Notes: generated by a model not told the origin, from the letters alone. Positions 8,651-18,549 are shown, counted from the stretch's first letter. The stretch: 64,000 nt of DNA from Calothrix sp. C42_A2020_038 (GCA_015272395.1 JACYLQ010000035.1:113433-177432); one strand, 5' to 3'. Numbers and translations: made by a program.

Positions 8651-10834
8651 ATGCAGGTACTACGTTGTCTTCCCAACCAACAAAATCTTACTATTAACCT
8701 CACCGTAAGTTTAGGGCGTGGCGGTGAAGCATGTATATACACGGTACCAACCGATGCGGAGTTAGTGGCTAAGGTTTATCACAAGCCCACGGAGGAACAC
8801 CATAGCAAGCTTTCTGTAATGCTTGCTTACCCTCCAGAGAACCCAACGGCTTGTTTAGGACATATTTCTATAGCTTGGCCACAAGAACTAATATATTCAG
8901 GTGATGGTAGTAACCGCATAATTGGGTTTTTGATGCCACGCATTCGAGGAATGCGCCCAATAATCGATTTTTATAATCCAAGAACTCGTCGTCAGCATTG
9001 TCCACTATTTAGCTATCAATATTTACTCCGTACCGCGCGCAATTTAGCAGCAGCTTTTGCCGCGCTCCACGCACGAGGTTATTGCGTAGGAGATGTTAAC
9101 GAATCGAATATTTTGGTTAGCGATACAGCATTAGTGACACTTGTTGACACCGATTCGTTCCAAGTTCGCAACCCAGACAATAACACTGTTTATCGGTGTC
9201 CAGTTGGCAAACCAGAATTCACCCCTCCAGAATTACAAAACAAAACTTTTGCCGAGTGCGACCGTATCGCAGCTCATGATTTATTCGGATTAGGAGTGTT
9301 GATTTTTCAACTTTTAATGGAGGGAACACACCCGTTTTCGGGTATTTATCAAGGTGTTGGTGAACCACCCACTTATGAAGCACGGATTGCCAAAGGTCAC
9401 TTTACCTACAGCCAAAGAACTCGCGTACCCTACATTCCGACTCCCATCGCTCCACCGTGGGAAATGTTACATCCAGCGTTACAAGAATTATTTCGACGCT
9501 GTTTTGAAGAAGGATATCACAACCCATTAATACGCCCTAGCGCTGCAACTTGGCTTTTGACTTTAGCCGAAGTTGAAGAATCGCTCATCACGTGTACAGC
9601 TAATCCTCAGCACCGCTACAGTAGTCACCTACATAGTTGTCCTTGGTGTGAGCGCAAGTTACGTCTTGGAGGACGCGACCCATTCCCATCACAGCGAGCA
9701 ATCGCAGCAAAAGAGCATTTGCAAACTCAAATTCCTCGTAAGAAACCTCGCCCTACTACTGTTCCTCGTGTTCCTCAATCAAGCTTTCCCGTCAACCATT
9801 TTAACTATCAACATTCTAATGCCCCTTATCATCATCCTTACTACAAGCCAGCAAAAAAAGCAAAATATTATCCAGTTGTATTTTGCCTATTAACGTTTGG
9901 TTTGTTAGGCTATCTCGATGTCATGATCAAATTCACAAGCCGTCCGTTTACAAACCAAAATTCTTACACGCAAACGCTTGTAACTCCAAAATCAACAACT
10001 AGAGATAATCTCAGTTTTAGTGACTATTACAAACAAGGTCACGCTTCCTACATGGTTAAAAACTATGAGGAAGCAATTAGAAAGTTTACTAAAGCGATTC
10101 AAAAAGTACCCAACTACGCCAAAGCTTATGTGAATCGAGGTAACGCTCACTTCAACCTCAAACAGTACGAAGCTGCCTTATCTGACTATAACGAAGCAAT
10201 AAAAATCAACCCAAACGAAACTAAAGCTTATGTCAGTCGAGGTAACACGCATTTAATTCTTGCTGACTACAGCAGCGACCCTGACAAAGACTACAGAAAG
10301 GCAATTGCTGATTTCAATAATGCTATTCGTCTTAACCCTCGTGAAATCGAAGCTTTGATTCGGCGCGGAATTGTGCGCGCGCAAGTTGCTAAGTACAGTG
10401 GAGAATCACAGGACGACTACAAAAAAGCAATCGCAGATTTCAATCAAGCCCTCAGTCTTAGCCCATCCCGAGCTGAAGCTTACTATCAACGTGGTTTAGT
10501 TAGGTATCAAATTGCACAGTACAGTAGCGAATTTGAAAACGAATATCGACGCGCAATTGATGATTTTAACCAAGCATTGACCCTTAATCCACAAATGGCA
10601 AGAGTTTACCTCAAGCGTGGTATTGTTCGCTATGAACTTGCACAGTATGGGGGTAAAAAATCAAGTCAGCAGCAAATGCAAGCTGTAGACGACTTGCAAC
10701 GCGCGGCTAAAATCTCTTTGCAGCAACAAGATATGGAAAATTACCAACAAGCTCTAAGCAGTATTTGTGTAGTTATTGAAAATAAATGCGATGCGTTCTT
10801 CCAACATACCAATATTATCGATAAAACTAACTAA
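8651..10834 (+). CDS. Divergent protein kinase with zinc-ribbon-like segment, membrane segment and C-terminal TPRs
   Basis: 727 residues. The N-terminal kinase fold has the Gly-rich loop LGRGGEACIY, Lys41 (VAKVYH), a catalytic loop VGDVNESN in place of HRD, and DTD in place of DFG; these replacements are typical of kinases found with TerY-type vWA and PP2C genes. A Cys/His cluster (CTANPQH, HSCPWC) follows around residues 315-340. A hydrophobic stretch near 410-430 looks like a membrane anchor. From about 450 there are four to five TPRs (AYVNRGNAHFNLKQYEAAL type), three spaced by near-identical inserts. Third gene of the triad. Confidence 0.85.
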   Translation: MQVLRCLPNQQNLTINLTVSLGRGGEACIYTVPTDAELVAKVYHKPTEEHHSKLSVMLAYPPENPTACLGHISIAWPQELIYSGDGSNRIIGFLMPRIRGMRPIIDFYNPRTRRQHCPLFSYQYLLRTARNLAAAFAALHARGYCVGDVNESNILVSDTALVTLVDTDSFQVRNPDNNTVYRCPVGKPEFTPPELQNKTFAECDRIAAHDLFGLGVLIFQLLMEGTHPFSGIYQGVGEPPTYEARIAKGHFTYSQRTRVPYIPTPIAPPWEMLHPALQELFRRCFEEGYHNPLIRPSAATWLLTLAEVEESLITCTANPQHRYSSHLHSCPWCERKLRLGGRDPFPSQRAIAAKEHLQTQIPRKKPRPTTVPRVPQSSFPVNHFNYQHSNAPYHHPYYKPAKKAKYYPVVFCLLTFGLLGYLDVMIKFTSRPFTNQNSYTQTLVTPKSTTRDNLSFSDYYKQGHASYMVKNYEEAIRKFTKAIQKVPNYAKAYVNRGNAHFNLKQYEAALSDYNEAIKINPNETKAYVSRGNTHLILADYSSDPDKDYRKAIADFNNAIRLNPREIEALIRRGIVRAQVAKYSGESQDDYKKAIADFNQALSLSPSRAEAYYQRGLVRYQIAQYSSEFENEYRRAIDDFNQALTLNPQMARVYLKRGIVRYELAQYGGKKSSQQQMQAVDDLQRAAKISLQQQDMENYQQALSSICVVIENKCDAFFQHTNIIDKTN

Positions 10835-10922
10835 GAACATAACCCCTAATTCCTTCCCAGATGCGGGAAGGGGAACAATAAAATATCGATTTTAAACCCT
10901 CTCCCTGTGTCGGGTTAGCTTT
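10835..10922. repeat. Dispersed repeat, family B
   Basis: Contains CCTTCCCAGATGCGGGAAGG then AAACCCTCTCCCTGTGTCGGG. The same two hairpin-like halves occur in the same order at 33370-33450 and, inverted, at 35386-35465. Confidence 0.7.
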
Positions 10923-11248
10923 TTTTCTAAAAAACGGTGGCGTGGAGGGCGCCTCCGTACTTTTCGTGTGGCTCCGTTACATGTAATGTCTCTAGATTGT
11001 GGGCAATCAGCCGAACATGATATCAGCCTCCGACTGGCGCCGCGAATGCTCCAATAAAACTATGAAACTAGCACATCTGTTGAAACCCTGGTTATATATG
11101 AATTTTTTGAATGTGCAAGTTAGGAGTTATAAAAAATTATATCATCGTAGAGACGAGGCTTGAACCCTTGTCTCTATAATATCGGATTTTACCAATGATT
11201 TAGGACTGCTATATATAAATTCTTTATTAACGATAAAGTCATTGAGAT

Positions 11249-11280
11249 AAAAGCTTTTGGCGCTAAAAGCTTTTTGGTTT
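11249..11280 (+). terminator. Hairpin with T tract before the HEP island
   Basis: Stem AAAAGCTTTT / AAAAGCTTTT with loop GGCGCT, followed by TGGTTTTTT. It could end transcription from the kinase operon or act as an attenuator for the polysaccharide genes 170 bp downstream. Confidence 0.6.
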
Positions 11281-11451
11281 TTTCATAGATAAAATAAGTT
11301 TATTTATCTAGGCTTTACACATAACTGTAGAAATACAGTTAGATTATATACTTAGAAAATAAATAAAAATAATACTTCTGAATTAGGTTTGTGCTGTTAA
11401 GAGTGCAAACAGAATTAAATGTCAATCTACCTAAACTTTTAGAGGAATTCC

Positions 11452-12225
11452 ATGAAAGCAGTAATTTTGGCTGGGGGACTTGGAACACGTTTAAGTGAGG
11501 AAACAAGTGTTAGACCCAAGCCAATGGTGGAAATCGGGGGAAAGCCAGTTTTATGGCATATTATGAAAATTTATTCCGCTCATGGTATCAATGATTTCAT
11601 AATTTGCTGTGGTTACAAAGGTTATGTTATCAAAGAGTATTTCGCTAACTACTTCTTGCACATGTCTGACGTTACTTTTGACATGCGCTTTAACCAGATG
11701 AACGTACATTCAGGTAATGCAGAACCTTGGCGTGTCACTCTTGTTAATACAGGTGATAACACAATGACCGGTGGAAGATTAAAGCGAGTTCGCGAACATA
11801 TTGGTAATGAAACTTTCTGCTTTACCTACGGTGATGGCGTTAGCGATGTTAACATTACAGAACTAATTAAATTTCACAAAGAGCAAAAAGGACTAGCGAC
11901 ACTAACTGCGGTTCAACCACCAGGACGCTTTGGCGCAATTGTACTAGGTCAAGAACAAACCAGAATTTCCAGTTTCCGTGAAAAGCCTGAAGGTGACGGA
12001 GCGTGGATTAACGGTGGATACTTTGTTTTAGAACCAGAAGTTATTGATCTAATCGCAGATGACACAACAGTCTGGGAGCAAGAACCATTAGAAAAGTTAG
12101 CAGAAAAAGAGCAGCTTTCGGCTTTCAAACATAGTGGTTTCTGGCAACCAATGGACACACTGCGCGATAAAAATTACCTCGAAGACTTGTGGAATAAAAA
12201 CAAGGCACCTTGGAAAGTTTGGTGA
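11452..12225 (+). CDS. rfbF: Glucose-1-phosphate cytidylyltransferase
   Basis: Makes CDP-glucose from CTP and glucose-1-phosphate, the entry to CDP-deoxysugars. The 257 residues are full length and start with the nucleotidyltransferase signature [14 protein letters not shown], then [18 protein letters not shown], with the [11 protein letters not shown] and [15 protein letters not shown] segments typical of RfbF. Good ribosome site (AGAGGAA). First gene of the long + strand polysaccharide cluster. In Anabaena PCC 7120 the HEP island, as I recall it, opens with the same enzyme (alr2825). Confidence 0.9.
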   Translation: MKAVILAGGLGTRLSEETSVRPKPMVEIGGKPVLWHIMKIYSAHGINDFIICCGYKGYVIKEYFANYFLHMSDVTFDMRFNQMNVHSGNAEPWRVTLVNTGDNTMTGGRLKRVREHIGNETFCFTYGDGVSDVNITELIKFHKEQKGLATLTAVQPPGRFGAIVLGQEQTRISSFREKPEGDGAWINGGYFVLEPEVIDLIADDTTVWEQEPLEKLAEKEQLSAFKHSGFWQPMDTLRDKNYLEDLWNKNKAPWKVW

Positions 12226-12228
12226 TAG

Positions 12229-12455
12229 GATTTTGGGTTTTAGATTTTGGGTTATCAATTTTCGTAACAATCAATTTTTGTAACATTTGTCAAATCATTC
12301 TCATCCGTGTTCAGACTTTAGATTTTAGATTGAATATCAAATGTAAAATCAGGTAATCCCAAATCCAAAATCAGGTAATCTAAAATCAACTAATCCCAAA
12401 TCCATTCATTATCGCACGACAAATCTAAAATCAACTAATCCCAAATCCAAAATAG
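12229..12455. repeat. Short tandem repeat array (AAATCTAAAATC type)
   Basis: The gap holds repeated blocks of AAATCCAAAATC, AGGTAATC and ATCAACTAATCCCAAATCC in direct and inverted form. A shorter array of the same type occurs at 40945-41008. It separates two genes of the polysaccharide cluster without an obvious terminator. Confidence 0.7.
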
Positions 12456-12470
12456 TTACAGGGTTTATCA

Positions 12471-13685
12471 ATGTACGATTTTGCCATTATCGGTGGTGGT
12501 ATTGTCGGTCTTTCTACCGCAATGACTATAGGGAAGCGTTATCCTGATGCTCGCATTTTGGTTCTTGAAAAAGAAAATAATTGGGCATTTCACCAAACAG
12601 GAAATAATAGCGGTGTTATTCACTCTGGTGTTTATTACAAACCAGGAAGCTTCAAAGCAAAGTTTTGTCGTGATGGCGCCACTTCGATGGTTCAATTCTG
12701 TAAAGAACATAATATCAATCACGAAGTTTGCGGTAAAGTCATTGTTGCTACAAACGAACAAGAACTTCCTCGTCTCGAAAATCTCTACAATCGGGGCTTG
12801 GAAAATGGTATTAAGGTGAAGCGAATTACCCCAGAGGAAGTTAGAGAAATTGAACCCCACGTTAAAAGTGTTGGGGGGATTCGTGTTTACTCCACTGGTA
12901 TTGTTGACTACAAGCAAGTTTGTTTTAAATACGCCGAAATCATACAAGAACAAGGTGGTGATCTGCGACTTAATACTAAAGTATTACGGATTGTACCAAG
13001 TAGCAAAAATCATGTACTTGAGACAAACAATGGCAGCTTTGAAACACGATTTGTAATTAACTGCGCGGGACTACATAGCGACCGTGTTGCCAAACTCAAC
13101 AATGTTGACCCGAAAGCAAAAATAGTACCTTTTCGTGGTGAGTATTATGAACTTGTTCCAGAAAAGCGGTATCTAGTCAAAACTCTAATATATCCTGTAC
13201 CAAATCCAGATTTTCCATTTTTAGGTGTACACTTTACACGTATGATTGATAACAGCGTTCACGCCGGGCCGAACGCAGTTCTTAGTCTCAAGCGCGAAGG
13301 CTACACAAAGACCGATTTTGACTTGCGGGATTTTGCCGAAGTTATGACTTATCCTGGTTTTTGGAAACTGGCAGCGAAGCACGCTGATGAAGGTATTAAG
13401 GAAATTATTCGTTCCTTTAGCAAAGCTGCTTTTGTGAAAAGCTTACAGCAACTTATTCCAGAAGTTCAGGCTTCTGATATAGTCCCTACTCATGCGGGTG
13501 TACGTGCCCAAGCGTTGATGGATGATGGCAAGCTTGTGGACGACTTTTTAATCATTCATGGAAACAACAGTATTAATGTATGTAACGCTCCTTCGCCAGC
13601 TGCCACCTCTTCACTCGAAATCGGTAAAGCAATTGTTGCTCAAATTCCCGAACAATCTCATTTAAGTACAACAATTAAAGCATAA
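12471..13685 (+). CDS. lhgO: FAD-dependent L-2-hydroxyglutarate oxidase-type enzyme
   Basis: 404-residue member of the DAO/glycerol-3-phosphate oxidase family, closest to LhgO. N-terminal Rossmann motif YDFAIIGGGIVGLSTAM, HQTGNNSGVIHSGVYY (flavin region) and a C-terminal THAGVRAQAL segment are typical. LhgO oxidises L-2-hydroxyglutarate to 2-oxoglutarate. Its place in a polysaccharide cluster, between a cytidylyltransferase and an epimerase, suggests an oxidation step on a sugar or a sugar-linked acid instead. That is inference. Confidence 0.82.
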   Translation: MYDFAIIGGGIVGLSTAMTIGKRYPDARILVLEKENNWAFHQTGNNSGVIHSGVYYKPGSFKAKFCRDGATSMVQFCKEHNINHEVCGKVIVATNEQELPRLENLYNRGLENGIKVKRITPEEVREIEPHVKSVGGIRVYSTGIVDYKQVCFKYAEIIQEQGGDLRLNTKVLRIVPSSKNHVLETNNGSFETRFVINCAGLHSDRVAKLNNVDPKAKIVPFRGEYYELVPEKRYLVKTLIYPVPNPDFPFLGVHFTRMIDNSVHAGPNAVLSLKREGYTKTDFDLRDFAEVMTYPGFWKLAAKHADEGIKEIIRSFSKAAFVKSLQQLIPEVQASDIVPTHAGVRAQALMDDGKLVDDFLIIHGNNSINVCNAPSPAATSSLEIGKAIVAQIPEQSHLSTTIKA

Positions 13686-13707
13686 AAATTAGTAAGGAAT
13701 CAAACAA

Positions 13708-14739
13708 ATGAAAGTACTAGTCACAGGTACCGAAGGTTACTTAGGGTCGCTACTTCCCACCCTACTTTTTGAACGTGGACATGAAGTAATAGGCGTAGAT
13801 ACTGGCTACTACAAAGTTGGTTGGTTGTATAACGCTACAGAAGTCACAGCTAAAACACTTAATAAAGATATTCGCCACATCACTGCTGAAGATTTACAAG
13901 GTGTTGAAGCAGTTGTTCACATGGCTGAACTCTCCAACGATCCTACAGGGCAGCTGGCGCCTCACATAACTTACGATATTAACCATAAAGGTTCAGTACG
14001 TCTTGCCAAACTGGCGAAACAAGCAGGTGTGCGCCGTTTTGTGTATATGTCTTCGTGCAGTGTCTATGGTGTTGCAACTGAAGGGGACGTTACCGAAGAG
14101 TCTCCAGTTAATCCTCAAACTGCTTATGCTGAGTGCAAAACTTTAGTTGAACGTGACGTGGCGCCGCTTGCTTCGGATGATTTTTCGCCCACATTTATGC
14201 GAAATGCTACAGCTTTCGGCGCCTCACCTCGGATGCGGTTTGATATTGTATTGAACAACTTGTCAGGGTTGGCATGGACAACCAAAGAGATCAAGATGAC
14301 AAGTGATGGTACACCTTGGCGCCCTCTTGTTCATGCTTTAGATATCAATAAAGCAATTGTTTGTGCGCTCGAAGCACCTCGCGACATTGTTCACAACCAA
14401 ATTTTCAATGTCGGTGACACCTCGAACAATTACCGTGTCAAAGAGATTGCTGAAATTATTGCCGATATTTTCAAAGGTTGTAAATTGAGCTTTGGTGAAA
14501 ATGGCGCCGATAATCGTAGCTACAGAGTCTCTTTTGAAAAAATCAATACATTACTACCTGGTTTCAAATGCGACTGGAATGCTCAACGCGGCGCCCAACA
14601 GTTGTACGATTTGTTCCAAAAAATCGATATGACTGAAGAAACGTTTACATCAAGAGGTTTTACTCGATTAAAACAGCTTGAGTACTTGATTCGTACTCAA
14701 CAAATTGATCAAGATTTCTTCTGGGCGAAAAGTAATTAA
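13708..14739 (+). CDS. NAD-dependent epimerase/dehydratase (extended SDR)
   Basis: 343 residues. N-terminal NAD motif GTEGYLG within MKVLVTGTEGYLGSLLP, MSSCSVYG with the catalytic Ser, and AYAECK supplying the Tyr-x3-Lys pair. The C-terminal half binds the nucleotide sugar. Lies 22 bp after the oxidase gene with an AAGGAAT ribosome site, so co-transcribed. Likely acts on the CDP- or dTDP-sugar made by the neighbouring enzymes; the exact substrate cannot be read from sequence. A terminator-like hairpin follows at 14771. Confidence 0.88.
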   Translation: MKVLVTGTEGYLGSLLPTLLFERGHEVIGVDTGYYKVGWLYNATEVTAKTLNKDIRHITAEDLQGVEAVVHMAELSNDPTGQLAPHITYDINHKGSVRLAKLAKQAGVRRFVYMSSCSVYGVATEGDVTEESPVNPQTAYAECKTLVERDVAPLASDDFSPTFMRNATAFGASPRMRFDIVLNNLSGLAWTTKEIKMTSDGTPWRPLVHALDINKAIVCALEAPRDIVHNQIFNVGDTSNNYRVKEIAEIIADIFKGCKLSFGENGADNRSYRVSFEKINTLLPGFKCDWNAQRGAQQLYDLFQKIDMTEETFTSRGFTRLKQLEYLIRTQQIDQDFFWAKSN

Positions 14740-14770
14740 CTTCTCTCCCCAAAAATGTTGAAATTGAATT

Positions 14771-14796
14771 AACCAGGTTGATGTACCTGGTTTTTT
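14771..14796 (+). terminator. Rho-independent terminator inside the HEP island
   Basis: Stem ACCAGGT / ACCTGGT, loop TGATGT, followed by TTTTTT. It lies between the epimerase and the 3,5-epimerase gene and would divide the island into at least two units or attenuate read-through. Confidence 0.75.
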
Positions 14797-14840
14797 AACT
14801 GAAACAACTGAAGAAACTATCTTAGTTTAGGTAATTTTTT

Positions 14841-15392
14841 ATGATTTTCAAAGAAATAGACTTACAAGGCGCGTTTATCATTGACCTCGAAGAAAAGCAT
14901 GACCATCGTGGTTTTTTTGCTCGCACATTCTGTGGCAAAGAGTTTGAAGAACATGGCTTAAAACCTGTTGTTGCTCAGTGTAACTTATCCTATAACTATA
15001 AAAAAGGAACGTTACGAGGAATGCACTATCAAGTTGCACCCGCAGCCGAAACTAAACTAGTACGGTGTACATCCGGTGCAATTTACGATGTAATCATTGA
15101 TATGCGTCCTGAGTCACCAACATTTTTACAACATTTTGGAGTTGAATTAACAGCACAAAATCGACGTGCATTGTATGTTCCTGAAATGTTTGCTCACGGT
15201 TATCAAGCGCTTACTGATGATGCAGAAGTTGTTTATCAAGTGGGTGAATTTTATACTCCTGGTTACGAGCGTGGTTTACGTTATGATGACCCATTTTTTA
15301 ATATTCAATGGCCTTTAGAAGTTACTGAAATTTCTGAGAAAGATATGAACTGGCCACTGCTACGTGCGATGAGTGTTGGTGGTACTGTTTAG
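14841..15392 (+). CDS. rfbC: dTDP-4-dehydrorhamnose 3,5-epimerase-like protein
   Basis: 183-residue RmlC-type cupin. Conserved RGFFARTF, GTLRGMHYQ (catalytic His), YDVIIDMRPESPTF, and PEMFAHGYQAL are present. The enzyme epimerises C3 and C5 of a 4-keto-6-deoxy nucleotide sugar in deoxysugar synthesis. It may use a CDP-sugar here, given the upstream cytidylyltransferase. Own upstream hairpin terminator suggests a separate promoter in the 100-bp gap. Confidence 0.88.
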   Translation: MIFKEIDLQGAFIIDLEEKHDHRGFFARTFCGKEFEEHGLKPVVAQCNLSYNYKKGTLRGMHYQVAPAAETKLVRCTSGAIYDVIIDMRPESPTFLQHFGVELTAQNRRALYVPEMFAHGYQALTDDAEVVYQVGEFYTPGYERGLRYDDPFFNIQWPLEVTEISEKDMNWPLLRAMSVGGTV

Positions 15393-15489
15393 TTCTAAAC
15401 TCGGCTTCAAGTTCAATGTAGTAGTTTGTCTTATAAGGTTTGGTGATATAAATAATATCTTGTGTAATATTTTGTGGAGCAAGTATCCT

Positions 15490-15600
15490 TGCCTGCATAC
15501 ACAGACGGGGAGGCCTGTTCCACAACTCCCCAAATTTAATGACACAGACCACTACGCTTCACCCAACCTGCAATTTGATAAATTTTCAATTCCAAATTTA
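15490..15600. repeat. Dispersed GCCTG palindrome repeat, family C
   Basis: Degenerate copy (ACGGGGAGGCCTGTTCCACA) of a short repeat whose core is CAGGCAGGGATGCCTG. Other copies: 40013-40042, 42183-42210, 44460-44485, 48071-48098, 59028-59048, 63473-63500. Confidence 0.55.
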
Positions 15601-15610
15601 GGAGATAAAT

Positions 15611-16924
15611 ATGATAATCGTTGATACCGCTTTAAAAGCTCGTCATGAAGCTGGAAATCCTGTAAAAGTCGCGATGATTGGCGCCGGATTTATGGGAAGA
15701 GGAATCGCAAATCAAATTGCTAATTCAGTTCCTGGTATGGAGTTGGTTGCAATCTCAAATCGTAATATTGATGCTGCCAAACGGGCATATTCAGAAGCGG
15801 GGATTGAAAATTTCAAAACTGTATCAAGTGTAACTGATTTAGAAAACACTATCGCTAGCGGAGGGTACGCTGTCACTGAAGATGCAATGCTGTTGTGTCG
15901 TGCGGAAGGAATTGATGCGTTGATCGAAGTGACTGGTGCAGTTGAATTTGGCGCCCACATTGTGATGGAAGCGATAGCAAATCGTAAGCATGTGGTAATG
16001 ATGAATGCCGAACTCGATGGCACAATTGGAGCAATTCTTAAAGTTTATGCTGATAAAGCTGGTGTAATTCTAACTGCCTGCGATGGAGATCAACCAGGAG
16101 TACAGTTGAATTTATACCGCTTTGTTAAAAGTATTGGTTTAACGCCATTGTTATGCGGTAACATCAAGGGCTTGCAAGACCCATATCGAAACCCAACTAC
16201 TCAAGAAGCATTTGCTAAACGTTGGGGACAAAAACCCAGCATGGTAACAAGTTTTGCCGATGGAACTAAGATATCATTCGAGCAAGCTATTGTTGCTAAT
16301 GCCACAGGCATGAAGGTTGCTAAACGTGGTATGTTAGGATATGACTTCAATGGTCATGTCGATGAAATGACCAAAATGTATGATGTCGAACAACTCAAAG
16401 AATTGGGTGGCATTGTTGATTATGTTGTTGGCGCCAAACCTGGACCAGGTGTATTTGTGTTTGGTTCCCACGATGACCCAAAACAACAGCACTATTTGAA
16501 CTTGTATAAATTAGGTGAAGGACCACTCTACAGTTTCTACACACCTTATCATCTTTGTCATTTTGAAGTTCCACTTTCCGTTGCGCGCGTTGTTTTGTTT
16601 GGTGATTATATATTGGCGCCTTTAGGAAAACCGTTAGTTGATGTTGTTGCCACAGCTAAGATTGACCTCAAAGCTGGTGAAACTTTAGATGGTATCGGTT
16701 ATTACATGACATACGGACAGTGTGAAAATTCGGATATAGTTCAAAGACAAAAATTATTACCGATGGGTTTAGCAGAAGGATGCCGTCTCAAGCGTGATGT
16801 TGCTAAAGACCAAGTTCTGACTTATGATGACGTAGAGTTACCTTCTGGTAGACTTTGTGACAAACTACGCGCTGAACAAGATGCTTATTTTGCACAAGAA
16901 AGAGTAATGGCGGTAGTTGGATAA
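15611..16924 (+). CDS. NAD(P)-dependent oxidoreductase with C-terminal SAF domain
   Basis: 437 residues. N-terminal Rossmann fold (VAMIGAGFMGRGIANQIA) of the homoserine-dehydrogenase-like type and a C-terminal SAF domain (LPMGLAEGCRLKRDVAKDQ). Such proteins are found in polysaccharide clusters, including, as I recall, the HEP island of Anabaena, and resemble the DRL (homoserine dehydrogenase-like) family. The SAF fold is shared with sialic acid synthases and antifreeze proteins. Reaction unknown. ATG follows TAGGAGATAA, a strong ribosome site. Confidence 0.8.
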   Translation: MIIVDTALKARHEAGNPVKVAMIGAGFMGRGIANQIANSVPGMELVAISNRNIDAAKRAYSEAGIENFKTVSSVTDLENTIASGGYAVTEDAMLLCRAEGIDALIEVTGAVEFGAHIVMEAIANRKHVVMMNAELDGTIGAILKVYADKAGVILTACDGDQPGVQLNLYRFVKSIGLTPLLCGNIKGLQDPYRNPTTQEAFAKRWGQKPSMVTSFADGTKISFEQAIVANATGMKVAKRGMLGYDFNGHVDEMTKMYDVEQLKELGGIVDYVVGAKPGPGVFVFGSHDDPKQQHYLNLYKLGEGPLYSFYTPYHLCHFEVPLSVARVVLFGDYILAPLGKPLVDVVATAKIDLKAGETLDGIGYYMTYGQCENSDIVQRQKLLPMGLAEGCRLKRDVAKDQVLTYDDVELPSGRLCDKLRAEQDAYFAQERVMAVVG

Positions 16925-17419
16925 CCGTGTCATTGAGTTTAACTGAATTTTATGCAGTAGGAGCAAATATTTATATTTGGTAGCCGAAATTTGAAATCTC
17001 TGTAAAAATCTTGCGAAGATCTATCTCAAATACGATGAGTGCCCATATGATAATTAGATTGCTACCTACTGCTAATTGAGATTTAGTTAAATCATGGCAA
17101 TAGGAATATTAGCAGTCTAGTTCATAACTTCAATTTAGGTCATACAACAAAAGATAACCAATTGACTTCAAAAAACTTGGTCAAATTGGCTTCAACCGTG
17201 TGTGCTTGCTCGTATCTAAATTGAAAAATTTAGGTAAGACTGTCAAGTATCTATTAGATATTTACCAACTACAAGTTAGTTGCTGAATATCTGGATATAC
17301 ATAAGAATATATAAATCTGTTCTTGAATGATTCGCAATTTAACGAGCGATTAAGCACATTATTTAATACTTTGCCATATTAATCAAAGCTGAAATTATAA
17401 AAAAAGTCAGGGAAATGTT
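16925..17419. other. Intergenic region within the HEP island
   Basis: 495 bp, AT-rich, no gene, no clear terminator and no long repeat. It probably contains the promoter of the glycosyltransferase-wzc pair, with a ribosome site (TCAGGGAAATGTT) just before 17420. Confidence 0.5.
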
Positions 17420-18526
17420 ATGAAAATTGCTCTTGTCCATGATTATCTGACCCAGTGTGGAGGGGCAGAGCGTGTATTTGAGTTACTGTGTAAACGCTAT
17501 CCCGAAGCAGATGTTTTTACTTCTATATATGACCGGGAAAGAACGATAGACTTGGGAGAGAGAGTAGTGAACACTACTTTCTTACAAAAAATTCCCGGCG
17601 CCGCTAAATATTTTCGATTGATGGCACCTTTATATTTTCCAGCGTTTCGTGCCTTAGATTTACAATCTTACGATTTAATTATCAGCAGTAGCACCAGCTT
17701 TGCAAAAGCAGTGCGGAAAAGAAAAGACGCGCGTCATGTTTGTTTTTGCCACAATGTCACGCGATTTTTGTGGGATACAGAAACTTACTTACGTGAATAC
17801 GGAGACTACCGTTACTTTGCCCCTTTAATCGAACAGATTTTTGATGTGATGCGTCGTGTTGATTTGACATACGCACAAGAACCAGATTTATATATCGCGA
17901 ATTCGAGTGTAGTCGCTCGTCGTATTCAAAGCATTTACGGTAAGAAAGCAATAGTCATCAACTATCCAATCGATACAAGCAAGTTTTTGTTTTCAAACAG
18001 TAAGGATGATTACTATCTTGCTTCGGCTCGGATGATTAGCTACAAACGCCTTGATATAATAGTCGAAGCTTTTAACTGGTTGGGATGGCGCCTCTTGATA
18101 TCGGGCAATGGTCCGGAACGAGAGCGCTTGCAATCCAAGGCGTTGAGAAATATCGAGTTTGTAGGACATGTTACTGATGCCGAACGCACTCAGTTGTTTG
18201 CCAACGCTAAATCAGTTATCGTTGCAGCACTAGAGGATTATGGATTAGTACCAGTCGAAGCGAATGCTAGCGGAACACCTGTAATTGCTTTTGGCGCCGG
18301 TGGAGTATTAGATACTCAGGTTCCTGGAAGGACAGGTGTATTATTCAAACGGCAAACGCCCGAATCTTTACAAGCAGCGCTTTTAGAATCCAGGGAAATC
18401 TATTGGGACTACGATGATATCCGTGAACACGCGGTATCAAATTTTTCAGAACAAGCCTTTTTTAGTAAGGTCGAAAAAGTAATCGACCAAGCATGTAGCT
18501 CGTATCAATTATTTGATCTTAATTGA
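17420..18526 (+). CDS. Glycosyltransferase family 4
   Basis: 368 residues with GT-B fold. N-terminal acceptor domain begins MKIALVHDYLTQCGGAERVFE. The C-terminal donor domain has the E-x7-E type motif in ALEDYGLVPVEANASGTPVIAFGAGG. It transfers a sugar from a nucleotide donor to the growing repeat unit on the cytoplasmic face of the membrane. The start of the wzc-like gene is right at its stop codon, so the two are translationally linked. Confidence 0.9.
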   Translation: MKIALVHDYLTQCGGAERVFELLCKRYPEADVFTSIYDRERTIDLGERVVNTTFLQKIPGAAKYFRLMAPLYFPAFRALDLQSYDLIISSSTSFAKAVRKRKDARHVCFCHNVTRFLWDTETYLREYGDYRYFAPLIEQIFDVMRRVDLTYAQEPDLYIANSSVVARRIQSIYGKKAIVINYPIDTSKFLFSNSKDDYYLASARMISYKRLDIIVEAFNWLGWRLLISGNGPERERLQSKALRNIEFVGHVTDAERTQLFANAKSVIVAALEDYGLVPVEANASGTPVIAFGAGGVLDTQVPGRTGVLFKRQTPESLQAALLESREIYWDYDDIREHAVSNFSEQAFFSKVEKVIDQACSSYQLFDLN

Positions 18527-18549
18527 TTTGTTCGCTGAGGGAAACTTAC

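Larger units (their letters stand above)
10835..11451. other. Intergenic region upstream of the HEP island, filled with repeats
   Basis: About 617 bp without a gene. In order: a family B repeat (10835-10922), a GTTACATGTAA palindrome relic (10975-11000) next to GAACATGATAT, a GAGACG-type stretch near 11150, and a hairpin with T tract at 11249-11280. The promoter of the polysaccharide cluster probably lies in 11280-11440, where I see only AT-rich DNA. Confidence 0.5.

Noticed and set aside
15373..15624. 83-codon + strand ORF between rfbC and the SAF oxidoreductase gene
   Set aside because: It overlaps the rfbC stop region and translates a dispersed repeat; the tail overlaps the next gene start.
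18523..18549. TTG start of the Wzc-like gene overlapping the previous stop
   Set aside because: GTG at 18550 has a clear GAGGGAA ribosome site, while TTG 18523 has none; the nine extra residues are not like the family.
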